NCBI GenBank assembly: GCA_002104935.1
Contig: MCGT01000001.1
Coordinates: 1,071,001-1,135,000, forward strand
DNA from: Hesseltinella vesiculosa
Taxonomy: Eukaryota; Mucoromycota; Mucoromycetes; Mucorales; Cunninghamellaceae
Length of the DNA: 64,000 nucleotides
Direction of reading: 5' to 3'
Under the pieces are notes generated by a model. The model had not been told where the DNA came from. It did no database searches and saw only the letters and a program-made list of their open reading frames with translations. Shown one piece after another: positions 1 to 9,162 of this stretch. Each line of letters opens with the position of its first letter. Position 1 is the first letter of the stretch. A program made the translations under genes and the position numbers.

Positions 1-513
1 CATGTATCTTTGGTTCAACTGCTGCTGATGTGCCCAACCCTGGTGACTTTGCAACTTGGTGGCATTGACCTTCATCACGATGCTTGCACACGCCACTTCC
101 CAGCGATACCTCCCGCCACATTCAATCTTGCCAACCTTACAGTCACACATACCGACGTCTACCGAGCCGACCTCTTTTTCTTTCTTCTGCAGCACCAGCT
201 TCCTCGGCTCTCATCTCTTGCCATCATTGGCACCCGCATCCACCAGCTGAGTCTGGCACCCCAAGAATCAGACCCTTTCTTGCGTCTGAACGTCGCTCTA
301 CGGAGTCTTTGGGTGATCGCTGTCGACATCAACGACCATTTTTGTTTTTCGCTATGTCTCCATGAAAATCAAGGCTCTGGCCGAATGGCACGATACACAT
401 CTCAGCCGATAGATGACAAGGAAAACGATAAACCACCCATCGATTTCCATGTTGCCTGCCTATACGCTGATCACGTCCTTTTTACTCATTCAGAACGCAC
501 TTCACCGTTGTGA
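1..513 (+). CDS. F-box-like protein, C-terminal part (truncated by window edge)
   Basis: The open frame enters from the left edge and stops at 511-513. The visible 170 residues match the last third of the three full-length paralogues at 6842, 9163 and 11419: an LLLMCPTLVTLQL helix/strand unit, then a YRADLFFFLLQHQLPRLSSL block, and a C-terminal block with RYTSQ and YADHV. These leucine-rich units resemble the degenerate leucine-rich repeats that follow F-boxes in fungal F-box proteins. The F-box itself would lie upstream of the window. A canonical AATAAA overlaps the stop (about 511-517). By family analogy it would select substrates for an SCF ubiquitin ligase, but substrates are unknown. Confidence 0.75.
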   Translation, partial: HVSLVQLLLMCPTLVTLQLGGIDLHHDACTRHFPAIPPATFNLANLTVTHTDVYRADLFFFLLQHQLPRLSSLAIIGTRIHQLSLAPQESDPFLRLNVALRSLWVIAVDINDHFCFSLCLHENQGSGRMARYTSQPIDDKENDKPPIDFHVACLYADHVLFTHSERTSPL

Positions 514-827
514 ATAAAAGCTCACCATTATGATACGAGATTTCCTCGATCATTTGGCGCTAGCCAGGTTATGTTTGGTCAGCGGAAAAAAAAAAAAAAA
601 AAAAAAAAAAACTGCCCCATTTAACGACTGACGTTTTCGAGCTGCTTTTGTCAAACCAAGGTGAGGAGTGCGTTATTGAAAAAGATGCAGACCTTAAATG
701 ATAAGCGACTTTTCGATTGTTTTTTAATAGCGAGGGTAGTATTCGATGACGGCCTGTTGCCCTACTCGCATGGACCACGAAGCGAACGGGCTGTGCGGAG
801 ACTAAAAAAGCCATCCGATTTTTTCTC

Positions 828-1070
828 CATTTTGAAAAAAAAAAAAATGGCTGCACACCACTCTTGAGTGATTAGATCGATACCAAAGTTTGTATGGGCG
901 CGCAACTGCATGAATGATGGTGGTACTGAAAAACTAAGACCGATTGACGAAGGTTGCCCAGCCAACTGTTGATCCGTTTTGTTTTGACGCCTCTGATTCC
1001 TCCGCGGGCATTCTGATCAAAAAATCACCGTGCAAAATAAATTCGTCACCCGACAAAAAATAATCATTCA
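828..1070 (+). repeat. dispersed repeat, copy R1
   Basis: Shares ordered blocks with sequence near 34.8-35.4 kb and 56.0-56.4 kb: a poly(A) tract followed by ATGG, a block with ATGAATG...GGTACTGAAAAA, a block like GATTGnnnAAGGnTnCCCAnCCA, then TTTTGACnnnTCCGATTC and finally CTGATCAAAAA. The spacing is conserved and the copies are clearly diverged. No terminal inverted repeats or target duplications were evident by eye. Confidence 0.6.
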
Positions 1071-1599
1071 TGGCTAGTGTAGTGTAGTCCCCCCCTACGC
1101 GAGTCTTCTGCGATCCCTCGGTAACGTCAAAGTTGGCTTTACGTTCATCAACAACGACCATGTGGGAAAAAGCGCGCATGCTGGACTGACTTGGTTTCCC
1201 TGGACTTCCCGTTACCTTTTTTTACTAAATAATTGATACCCCATCCCTTTTATGTGTTCGAATGCTGGATAAAGCTGATAATTAAAGAGCACAATGGTTT
1301 TTAATAATTGCCATGGAAGAAGGTGCAAAGGAAATGGCACTTCTCTTTTTCGGCACGGTGAATGGTGGAGAAGGCTCGCCCCCAGCTCTATACAAACTTA
1401 ACCTGGAGGTCTGTGCTTTTAACCATGGAAATTTGTCGTCCTATTGTACCCGTATGCAAACTTTGGGATAATTCGATTTTTTTGGACCAACCTCTTATTT
1501 TAGCCAAAAAGAAAGGCCTTCGCTTTTGGTAAAAAAAGAAGTTGCCATAAATCAGTTTAGGACGATGTAATTGATGTAAACTTTTGCATGGGTGCATGG

Positions 1600-1735
1600 C
1601 CTCATAAAGGGCATGGATGGTGGAAAAATCGGGTCATCCAGTGGAGGTCACCCAGCCAACTTATTACGTCCTTCGTTTCGAGGCGTCCAATTCCTCAGCT
1701 AAAAAAAAACAATGAAAAAAAAAAAGATCCCCAGC
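1600..1735 (+). repeat. dispersed repeat, partial copy R2
   Basis: Contains only the middle blocks of the family (CACCCAGCCAACTTATTACG, then TTTCGAGGCGTCCAATTCCT followed by CAGCTAAAAAAAA), in the same order and spacing as the copies at 34.9-35.2 kb and 56.1 kb. It is the most degraded copy in the window. Confidence 0.45.
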
Positions 1736-2062
1736 CAACGATGGTCATTTCAAATCCCGATCGCCTGCCGCCTTTCTTCCCACCTTTTTTTATGCGCCCT
1801 TTGGCGCCCAGCTTTCTTTTCCTTGGTCCCTCCCTTGCTCACTTTCCTATACGCATGTCTTTTAGCGAAGAAACAAGAAGGAAGCATGTAAGTGAGATAA
1901 GATAAGAAACACAGAAAGCCATTCAAAGCAATGTTTATTTTACGTTTTTTTTTTTTTCCAAGCTTAGTCATTTTCTAATGGAAAGAGTAAGATCGGTGAA
2001 GATGCTTGCCACAGAACAAAGCTGCAGGTCGCTTACTATTTGATCATTTTATTCTAGAACAC

Positions 2063-2640
2063 ATGGACAACAATTGGCGTAGGCCAGGTCCTGAACCTAC
2101 TCATCCTCCACACAACATGGAGCCTCCTCATTCAGATTCTGCCCATGGTCATCCCTTCCGTCATAGCCCTTCCCCCCAGCTCACCCTCCATAGACGCTTC
2201 GTCGCTGCAAGCCCAGCGGTCCCTCTCCTTCATTGGTAGACATGGCCATGTTGACATGCAATCGCGCCAATACCGATCTTCATCTCGACCTCCTGGCCAA
2301 GTGATCGCACAGAATGAGCGCACGCTTCGCCACCAAAAGCGTCTACCTGGCCAAAAACAGCCCTCGCGGCTGCACCATGACGACCACTGCCCACATGGAA
2401 AACGCCGTCAGTTTGTGAGGTTTATGGATCGTGACAGAGTGGAAACGGCCTTGCCCAAGGCGAACTGTACCAGGCCTGCTGCAGATCAATGCCAAGAAGC
2501 CCGTCGACGCCTTTGTGACCTACGATGCTCTCGACAGTGATGTTTTTGTGTGCAATGCTCATACGCGCAATCGCGCTCTGGAATGCGACCTGGTGGCCAT
2601 ACAACATCCCGCTAGAAGAGCAAAAGAGAAAAAAAAATGC
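2063..2640 (+). pseudogene. DIS3L2/SSD1-like RNase II-family remnant (frameshifted)
   Basis: Read across frames, this segment gives the cold-shock-domain portion of an RNase II/DIS3L2/SSD1-type protein. 2431-2600 contains LLQINAKKPVDAFVTYDAL followed by SDVFVCNAHTRNRAL and ECDLVAIQ, the layout of 'GxLRIN...DAFV...D(I/V)x...RNRAL.GDLV' in that family. A His/Pro-rich N-terminal stretch starts with ATG at 2063. The coding signal changes frame at least twice (near 2200 and near 2470) and no catalytic RNB domain follows. A plausible intron (GTAAGAGG at about 2644 to TTTACAG near 2803) leads into an unrelated 2H-phosphoesterase-like exon. It is best read as a truncated, decayed gene fragment. The family call rests on motif recall, not alignment. 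Confidence 0.5.
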
Positions 2641-2814
2641 ATGTAAGAGGAGATCTCTTTTTTTATCTTTTCATTCTCGCTTGTACCAAGACAATGTTGA
2701 GAATACAAAGCTTAAGGAGCTGCAGAGGGCACATATCATTCACGTTTGTACATGTGTTACTAATGCACCCTTCCACATCGTCTCTGTTTCTATTTTTTTA
2801 CAGTACTCATCTTT

Positions 2815-3271
2815 TAGCTGGCCCTCGTGCGGTCTTTGCTCCTGCCAAGGATATGTCGGAAAAAAATGCCCAGCTGCCTCTCTGCCGTAAGCAACCCCAG
2901 AAAAAACTCCAATCAGGCGTGAAAAATGAAATGTTTATCTCTTACAACTGTAGGATCAATCGAAAGAGGTTATGACCAAAGCAGGTTTCTGGATCCCACC
3001 CGCCAGCAAAAAATGGACGGTAAGAATCAGTGAACCCGTTGAACATGTCTAATTTTTACCTTTCCGTTAGCCCCACATGACGGTTGTCGAAACCCGGTAC
3101 GGTAACGTCGCTGGGTTCCCCAGTGCTGCCTTTGTGAAGAGGAGCGTGGGGTCTGTCGATCTCGGTTTGACAGCAATCAACCACTTGGAGCTGTCAAAGC
3201 GGGATCGACAATGCCCCATCAGCGACCTGAACCAGTGCGTTGCCATCTTCAAGGTTTTTAATGATGCTTGA
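2815..3271 (+). pseudogene. AKAP7/ASCC1-like 2H phosphoesterase, copy 1 (5'-truncated, frameshifted)
   Basis: Three exon-like blocks match copy 2 on the opposite strand: about 2815-2886 (GPRAVFAPAKDMSEKN), 2954-3019 (EVMTKAGFWIPPASKKWT) and 3071-3271 (starting PHMTVVETRYGNVAGF, ending at TGA). Introns have GTAAGC...TGTAG and GTAAGAATC...GTTAG borders. The second HxT motif of the 2H superfamily is present (PHMTVVET), but the half with the first HxT is absent. The middle exon is 66 nt against 65 nt in copy 2, which breaks the frame between exons 1 and 2. The last exon is nearly identical to copy 2, while the first two have diverged. Confidence 0.6.
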
Positions 3272-3455
3272 GGCTTGCCGTCACCGCCATCACCATGCCA
3301 CCTCTGACTCTGCCGCCACCTCTGACTCTGCCGCCACACTACTGCTGCCTCTGCCGCTGCCTCTTTTTTTTTTTTTTTTTGTATTATGATTATAAATATC
3401 ACTATTATTTTTTATTCCTGCCCCATATATTACAGTATTATAAAACAGGGGAGCA
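2815..3455 (+). repeat. left arm of large imperfect palindrome
   Basis: This segment is the reverse complement, in order, of about 3722-4410. The inner half (3071-3455) is nearly identical to its partner, including the poly(T) run, the AT-rich stretch and AAAACAGGGGAGCAGGCTC at the inner end. The outer half (2815-3060) is clearly diverged from its partner. Confidence 0.85.
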
Positions 3456-3721
3456 GGCTCCTTTCTATTTCTACCGCGCGCTTGAACCGAGTCACAGTTG
3501 GGGCAGCTAGGTGTTTCTTGGTCGGAAACCTTCTTTTGGCAACAGCTTTTTGAGGTTTGGAGGATGTCTTTTGAGCAACTATTATATGGGTGCAGGGGTA
3601 ATGTAAGAGGCAGATGATGACGAGGACTGAGGCAGGCAGCGTGTTGGTTTTGGCATTTCACAGGCAGTTTCATCCGGCACACTGACATGCCCAATCAAGC
3701 TGCAGCAACTGCTTAACCACT
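3456..3721. other. spacer of the palindrome
   Basis: About 266 bp of single-copy sequence between the two arms. No convincing gene is visible in it. Confidence 0.6.
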
Positions 3722-4410
3722 CAGAGCCTGCTCCCCTGTTTTATAATACTGTAATATATGGGGCAGGAATAAAAAATAATAGTGATATTTATAATCATAA
3801 TACAAAAAAAAAAAAAAAAAAAAAGAGGCAGCGGCAGAGGCAGCGGTAGTGGCAGCGACCCACAGAGACAGAGGTGGCGGCAGAGTCAGAGGTGGCATGG
3901 TGATGGCGGTGACGGCAAGCCTCAAGCATCATTAAAAACCTTGAAGATGGCAACGCACTGGTTCAGGTCGCTGATGGGGCATTGTCGATCCCGCTTTGAC
4001 AGCTCCAAGTGGTTGATTGCTGTCAAACCGAGATCGACAGACCCCACGCTCCTCTTCACAAAGGCAGCACTGGGGAACCCAGCGACGTTAACGTACCGGG
4101 TTTCGACAACCGTCACGTGGGGCTAACGGAAGAGGTAAAAATTAGACATGTTCATACCATTCACCGATTCTTACCGTCCATTGCTTTCGGCCAGGTGAGA
4201 TCCAGAAACCTGCTTCGGTCATGGCCTCTTTGATTGCCTCTACGGTTATGCGAGATAAAGGTGAGCGATCCTCTAAACGTTTCGTTTTTCACGCCTGATT
4301 TGACGGGTTTTTTTTTTCATTCCAGGCAAGAAGTTGTTTACGGTAAAGAGGCCGCAGGAGATTGCCCTTTGACTTGTCCTTGGCATTGGCGTAGATGACG
4401 CGAGGACCAT
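3722..4410 (-). repeat. right arm of large imperfect palindrome
   Basis: Inverted copy of 2815-3455. It begins GAGCCTGCTCCCCTGTTTTA, the exact complement of the inner edge of the left arm. It carries an extra GGCAGC-rich insertion relative to the left arm near 3830-3880. Confidence 0.85.
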
Positions 4411-4851
4411 CTATAAGATGACATAAAAAAATTATCATGAGAAACCAGCATTTGCTATACCCTATTGCATGCTTTTTTTTTTTTTTGAGGGGATGAAATT
4501 ACCGCGTCCACGAAACTTTTTCATGACCAGCCCTTCGAGCGAGATGGAGAGAGGGCTAGTGATGTTGTTTTCGTGAGCAAATTTCACGATTTGCTCACGA
4601 AGAACGCACTGTGCCACGTGAGCACCAGCGGCGGTCGGAAGCTACAAGTTACCAATGGTAACATGCAGTTGGGAATAGGGGACGATACTCTCCCGGTCAA
4701 GGGAGGAGAAGAGAGGCTGCTTCACGAGAGCACAGTGGCTCGCTCGAAGGGTGGGGGTGTCGACTCGCAAGAGAAGGGAATGGGTGGAGCCAACATTGGG
4801 CGGCAGAGGTTGGCGGGAGACTGCAGACTTGCGGACGGGTCGACTTTGCTC
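3922..4851 (-). pseudogene. AKAP7/ASCC1-like 2H phosphoesterase, copy 2 (most complete; one in-frame stop)
   Basis: The spliced model on the - strand has exons 4851-4503, 4410-4342, 4239-4175 and 4122-3922, all with GT-AG borders and consistent phase. A Lys-rich 5' exon ending at 4970 is possible. The product shows both signature motifs of the 2H phosphoesterase (LigT-like) superfamily: LHVTIGNL near 4645-4668 and PHVTVVETR near 4095-4122. Between them are EGLVMKKFRGR and GPRVIYANAKDKSKGN, as in the AKAP7/ASCC1 branch, whose members act on or bind RNA ends or nucleotides. One TAG (4642-4644) interrupts the frame two residues after the first motif; everything else is open over 228 codons. Either it is a recently disabled gene or the TAG is a sequencing difference. 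The family assignment is inferred from motifs and layout. Confidence 0.6.
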
Positions 4852-5439
4852 CTAGATTACAATGGAAATAAAAAATGAGAGAAAAATATACACATCGAAT
4901 AGAATGTGATCACATGATTCTACTGACACACCATCAAGATGGGCACATGTTACAAAAGGATGATCTTACCTGTTTCTTGGTATTTTTTTTAACTTTTGGC
5001 ACTGTGGTGATATACAAATAATAATAATAATAATAAAAAGGTTAGAGTGGATGAGGTAATGGCAACACACAATATATTAAGGCGTCACATTTCATTTCTT
5101 GACAGTTCAATACTTACTATAGGAGCAATGTAAGTGTTTTCGAAAAAGTAAAGTAAAGAAAAGAAAAGAAAAACAGGTCGCCCGCCCCCTTTTTATATTC
5201 GCGACCAAACCACTGCCGTTTATTTTGCAGCCAAGCGAAAGCTCCCAACCAAGACAGCCCCAGCCGCTCCCATTGTGACCCGATCCTTGCGCAGCAGAAA
5301 AGGGAAACAGCCGACCACTTCCATTTAATGGCAACCAAACGCTCCTGTTTAATAACATATATGGGGGTACAAATGGGAATGGGAATAAAGAACGACAAAA
5401 TATATAAAAAAAAGGCGGGGTAAAAAAGGCGGGGAAGGC

Positions 5440-5725
5440 AAGCCTCAAGCATATTATAAACCTTGAGATCGACAGACCCAATGCTGCCCTATACAGAGGC
5501 GTCACTAACCAACGATGTTACCACACCAAGGCCAATTCGCTTTTTGGCTTACCATACCGGGTTTCGACGATGGTCATGTGGGGCTAACGGAAAGGTAAAA
5601 ATTAGACATGTTCAACGGGTTCACTGATTCTTACCGTCCATTTTTTGCTGGCGGGTGGAATCCAGAAACCTGCTTTGGTCATAACCTCTTTCGATTAACC
5701 CTACGGTTGTAAGAGATATGTAAAC
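5440..5725 (-). pseudogene. 2H phosphoesterase-like, copy 3 (fragment)
   Basis: On the - strand this repeats the last two exons of copies 1 and 2: a TTTCTGGATTCCACCCGCCAG block, a GTAAGAATCAGTGAACCCG intron, then CCCCACATGACCATCGTCGA. The last exon is then disrupted: about 60 nt of unrelated sequence replaces part of it, and the segment between the GATCGACAG block and the CTCAAGC block is deleted. It is a decayed third copy, about 1.3 kb beyond the palindrome, in the same orientation as copy 2. Confidence 0.6.
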
Positions 5726-6841
5726 ATTTCATTATTTGTTTATTGAGGATGCCCTTCTTCACCTAGGTTCTCCATGACTACCGTACGTGACTGGCCTCTA
5801 GTTGCCAATACTGTTCCTTACTACGCATCTGCAAACCATGCTTAGGTTTGATCATGGTGATTTTCTAGTGATCCACTCATATTTTTTTTTCTTTCAAACA
5901 GGAGGCCAAGATGCATATGAATGTTCACACAGTAGTTCAAGACCGCAAACTTGTCCTCATGCCCCTCTCTTCTGTCATTGAATCTATTCTGGTCCTTCTT
6001 GACAAGCTGTCAATTACCTGCGTTTCCGATGGGCAAGTGTCTGCGTTCATGTCTGTATTGATTACGTCCTGCTACCGGTACTTCCCGTGACAATGTTGAC
6101 AATGTTGCTGCACTACTGCTCCGGCTTACAACCGCTGAGTGATAATGATCTTTACAATATGAATAAAATATGCTGTGAAGTGGGTTGTTGTGCAGAGCAG
6201 GTGCTGTCATGCTCTGACTGGTTAAGCAGTTAGTAGGGCTAATGGCGACGCTTTTGGCAGGGTGGTTACCGGTAGGCTCACGGAAAACTTTGCCATAATG
6301 TCACCAGCTTCTTCATTCAACCGCATGCCTGTTTCAATGCTCTTCAACTTGTCGCGACAAAAGGTCGAAAACGTCCGTCATGAAATGAGGTAGGCTTTTT
6401 TTTTCTTTTCTGGAGACCACTTTCTGACTCGCACGCACGAAAATGGGTTTTGTGTGCACTAGATTATACGTTCACGTGTACTTAAAGACATTTGGTGGTT
6501 CACTCGATGGCCAACCATTCAGTGAACTGAGTTACTGCTTTTTGCCTTGATACACTCTACTGCCTTTATCCTGGCACTTTCCGATCCGCATATCTTAGCC
6601 TTGGACGCCGAAATAGCATGATGGCACGATATGTAGGACCTGTCAACAGTTGTAAACTCAAGGAAAAGTTAAACCGTCCTTTTTTTTTCGCGTCGAGTGT
6701 CTCCATGTTGATCACGACCAACTCTGTCATTCTGGGCGTCGATTGGCTTGAGTTTAAAAAAAACGCAGATGAGAATCCGTCGTCCCTTTTTTTTCTTCGC
6801 CACTTTTTTCTTCACTTGCTAGGAATGCAACTTGAGCTTCA
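5726..6841. other. intergenic, no gene seen
   Basis: No coding frame with recognisable features. The last ~150 bases before 6842 are pyrimidine-rich and are the likely promoter/leader of the F-box-like gene. Confidence 0.5.
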
Positions 6842-8683
6842 ATGTCGTTGCCATTTGAGCTTTTTGCTCCTATCATTCAACATCTGCCACCCCGCTACTT
6901 ACTAACAACTGCACTTGTCTCGCATGCCTGGTATCATCTGTCACTCACCTATCTTTACCGCATCATTTACATCCACACCAGACATCAACAGAAACGATTT
7001 ATAGCTTCGCTGCCAGCGCTGCCTCTTGTCTATCGTCAAAGTATCGAAGCCGTCTATGTGAATGCTGGCCCATTACACAATGGACCTTTCACTTTTGGCG
7101 ATGGCATGCAGGTCCTTGCTGCCAATTGCCCGCACCTACACACGTTTGCCCTTGTGTCCTTTGACGGACGCTTCCAGTCCCATCCTCTTGTCACCCTCGA
7201 TGTGTGCGACTTCTCTGTTTCCACCGCTGGAAACTGGAAGTTCGCCCTGGAGCTTCCTCCTATCGCCTCGTTGCATTCCATTAGGACGCTTTTGAAAGGC
7301 AGAGTCTTGCTCAAGCATATTCCGATATTTCACCAGCTCACGGATCTTGAGCTTTCAGGAATGCAGCTTTCGAATCTAATGCACCATTCACCCACCACTT
7401 CAACGCCAGCATCGTCATTGCTTCCTGCTCTGGAAACCCTTGAATTACGCTGCATGTTGGAATTCTCTTCTTTGCAGGCGTCCCATCTGACCTGGATACA
7501 ACAACACTGCCCTCGTCTAGGTCACCTGTCACTGAAGACCGCTCGATTCGACTATCTCAGCCCAACGACACAAGCATCTATCCATCCCTCTGTCGTTTCC
7601 TTGGCTCTGAAAGACGTCATTATCGCCGACGATGCATGGCTGCCGTTTTTTGCCTCAGTATACCCTTCCTTGCAATCGTTGTCTTTGGACATGCATCTTC
7701 CGAACCGACCCCGCTTTGCGCTTGCGATCGATGTCGACAGTCAGACCTCCTATGACGACTTTTACCAGGAGTTGATGGCACAGGCAGTCGTGGACTTGAT
7801 TACCGCGTGCAAAAATCTGACATCACTTTCCATAGCAAGGCTTGGCCAGGCGTGGTTGATTGCCGAAGTCATCGATGAATTGGTGAACACGGTAGACCTT
7901 GGGACTTGGGACTGCCGGCTGAAACGACTCGCCTTTGACTATGGTGCAAGGCACAGCGACCCACGCACAAGGCGGCTTCTCGAATGCCCTCTGATCATGC
8001 AACAACTCGAAGTGCTCCATGTATCCCTGCCCGTCACCCGACATCCCCCGTCCCTGCCACCAAGGAATATTAGCAGCTGCGACCAGTTCCCATCCTTCAT
8101 GTTTCCTCCATGTGACCTCGCGCCCGAAGCCATGGTCAACCTCACCTCCCTGTCACTCTACCAGGAATACGGAAATACCCATGCATCACTGATGCAGCTC
8201 CTGCGAGCGTGCCCTGCCTTGATCACATTGACCTTGCGTGGGATTGTACTCCATTACGATGCCTGCCAAACCCATTCCCAGGCACCTAGTCCTTCCAAAT
8301 TCGACCTGGTCACTCTTTCATTGCTCGAATGCGACGTCAGCCGCGGTGATTTGTTCTATGCCTTTTTGAAGCACCAGCTACCCCGTCTCTCTTCATTGGC
8401 CATGGTGCATGTACGCTTGAACCATCCTGACCCAGACCCTCTCTTGGACCTCGACGTGGCTTTGAAGAGCCTCTGGATCGCAACCATCAACCTCAACGGT
8501 CTCTTATGCGCCTTCCTGTGCTTCCATGAAAAACAAGGCTCAGGACTAGTGGTGCGCTATACTTCTCAGTCAGTCAGTGGCAATGGAAATCCTAACGTTT
8601 CCTCTGTGGGTCCATCTCTTCGTGTTGCCTGCCGCTATGCCGACCACGTCGTTTTCAGCCGGGTTGAAGGCTTTTTTAACTAG
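6842..8683 (+). CDS. F-box-like leucine-rich protein (paralogue 2)
   Basis: Intronless frame of 613 residues. The N-terminus (MSLPFELFAPIIQHLPP followed by RYLLTTALVSHAWYHL, residues 1-40) has the F-box pattern: LPxE, spaced hydrophobics, S/V and W in the third helix. The rest is irregular leucine-rich repeats (LxxLxLxxxxL units, for example near residues 160-220 and 430-540) and the family's C-terminal block with RYTSQ and YADHVVF. By analogy it is a substrate adaptor of an SCF E3 ubiquitin ligase, with Skp1 binding through the F-box. The ATG chosen aligns with its neighbours. The lack of introns contrasts with the rest of the window and fits tandem or retro-type amplification, which is an inference. 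Confidence 0.85.
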   Translation: MSLPFELFAPIIQHLPPRYLLTTALVSHAWYHLSLTYLYRIIYIHTRHQQKRFIASLPALPLVYRQSIEAVYVNAGPLHNGPFTFGDGMQVLAANCPHLHTFALVSFDGRFQSHPLVTLDVCDFSVSTAGNWKFALELPPIASLHSIRTLLKGRVLLKHIPIFHQLTDLELSGMQLSNLMHHSPTTSTPASSLLPALETLELRCMLEFSSLQASHLTWIQQHCPRLGHLSLKTARFDYLSPTTQASIHPSVVSLALKDVIIADDAWLPFFASVYPSLQSLSLDMHLPNRPRFALAIDVDSQTSYDDFYQELMAQAVVDLITACKNLTSLSIARLGQAWLIAEVIDELVNTVDLGTWDCRLKRLAFDYGARHSDPRTRRLLECPLIMQQLEVLHVSLPVTRHPPSLPPRNISSCDQFPSFMFPPCDLAPEAMVNLTSLSLYQEYGNTHASLMQLLRACPALITLTLRGIVLHYDACQTHSQAPSPSKFDLVTLSLLECDVSRGDLFYAFLKHQLPRLSSLAMVHVRLNHPDPDPLLDLDVALKSLWIATINLNGLLCAFLCFHEKQGSGLVVRYTSQSVSGNGNPNVSSVGPSLRVACRYADHVVFSRVEGFFN

Positions 8684-9162
8684 ACATCCCCTCCATCCTA
8701 CAACATCCTTTTTCCCTTCTATACTGCTGCACGTATACAGTAAATGTTTTTTTTTTTTTTGGAAACAGCAATTGCCTGCGAGGAACAGAAGCCCAGGAAG
8801 ATAAAAAAAAACCCACGCCATTGCCAATGTCGCGCGCACAGAAAACAGTTGCTGGTCCCGTAATTCAGACGGCGGTGGAGGCGGAAATTCTCGGAGGGTG
8901 CGGGTCTACGAAGACCTGACAAGTGCATGCTGATTCAGGGGATGATATCGCATTGGCAACCTGTGCTTTTCTTTACAGCGTTAAGCCGTTGGAAGAGTCG
9001 ACTTTCAAGCAGTTCAACTGCGAAAAAAAAAAATAACCTCGTCGTTTCTTTAAATCGTGCTGACCAACCGCAGCCACCCCAGAAAAAAAAAAAGAAAAAA
9101 AAAAGCGTTTCCCCTACTTTTTCTTTTCGCTTTTTCATTCGTTTACAAGCGCCTTGGGTTCA
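8684..9162. other. intergenic between F-box-like paralogues
   Basis: Holds the 3' trailer of the upstream gene and the pyrimidine-rich leader of the next. A/G- and T-rich homopolymers lie near 9085-9104 and 9115-9135. No further gene is seen. Confidence 0.6.

Larger units (their letters stand above)
514..2000. other. intergenic, repeat-bearing, no gene seen
   Basis: No convincing coding frame. It contains a 28-bp poly(A) tract near 584-611, one copy of a dispersed repeat (about 828-1070) and a second partial copy (about 1600-1735). Short frames here lack family resemblance and consist largely of translated A/T tracts. Confidence 0.6.

Noticed and set aside
3290..3694. 134-residue - strand frame across the palindrome spacer
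   Set aside because: It runs through a poly(T) tract and repeat arm with biased composition (SSVAAESEVAAESEVA); no evidence of a real gene.
5107..5505. 132-residue hydrophobic - strand frame
   Set aside because: It covers the decayed 2H copy 3 and AT-rich flank, has no splice or family support and is rich in Phe from T-runs.
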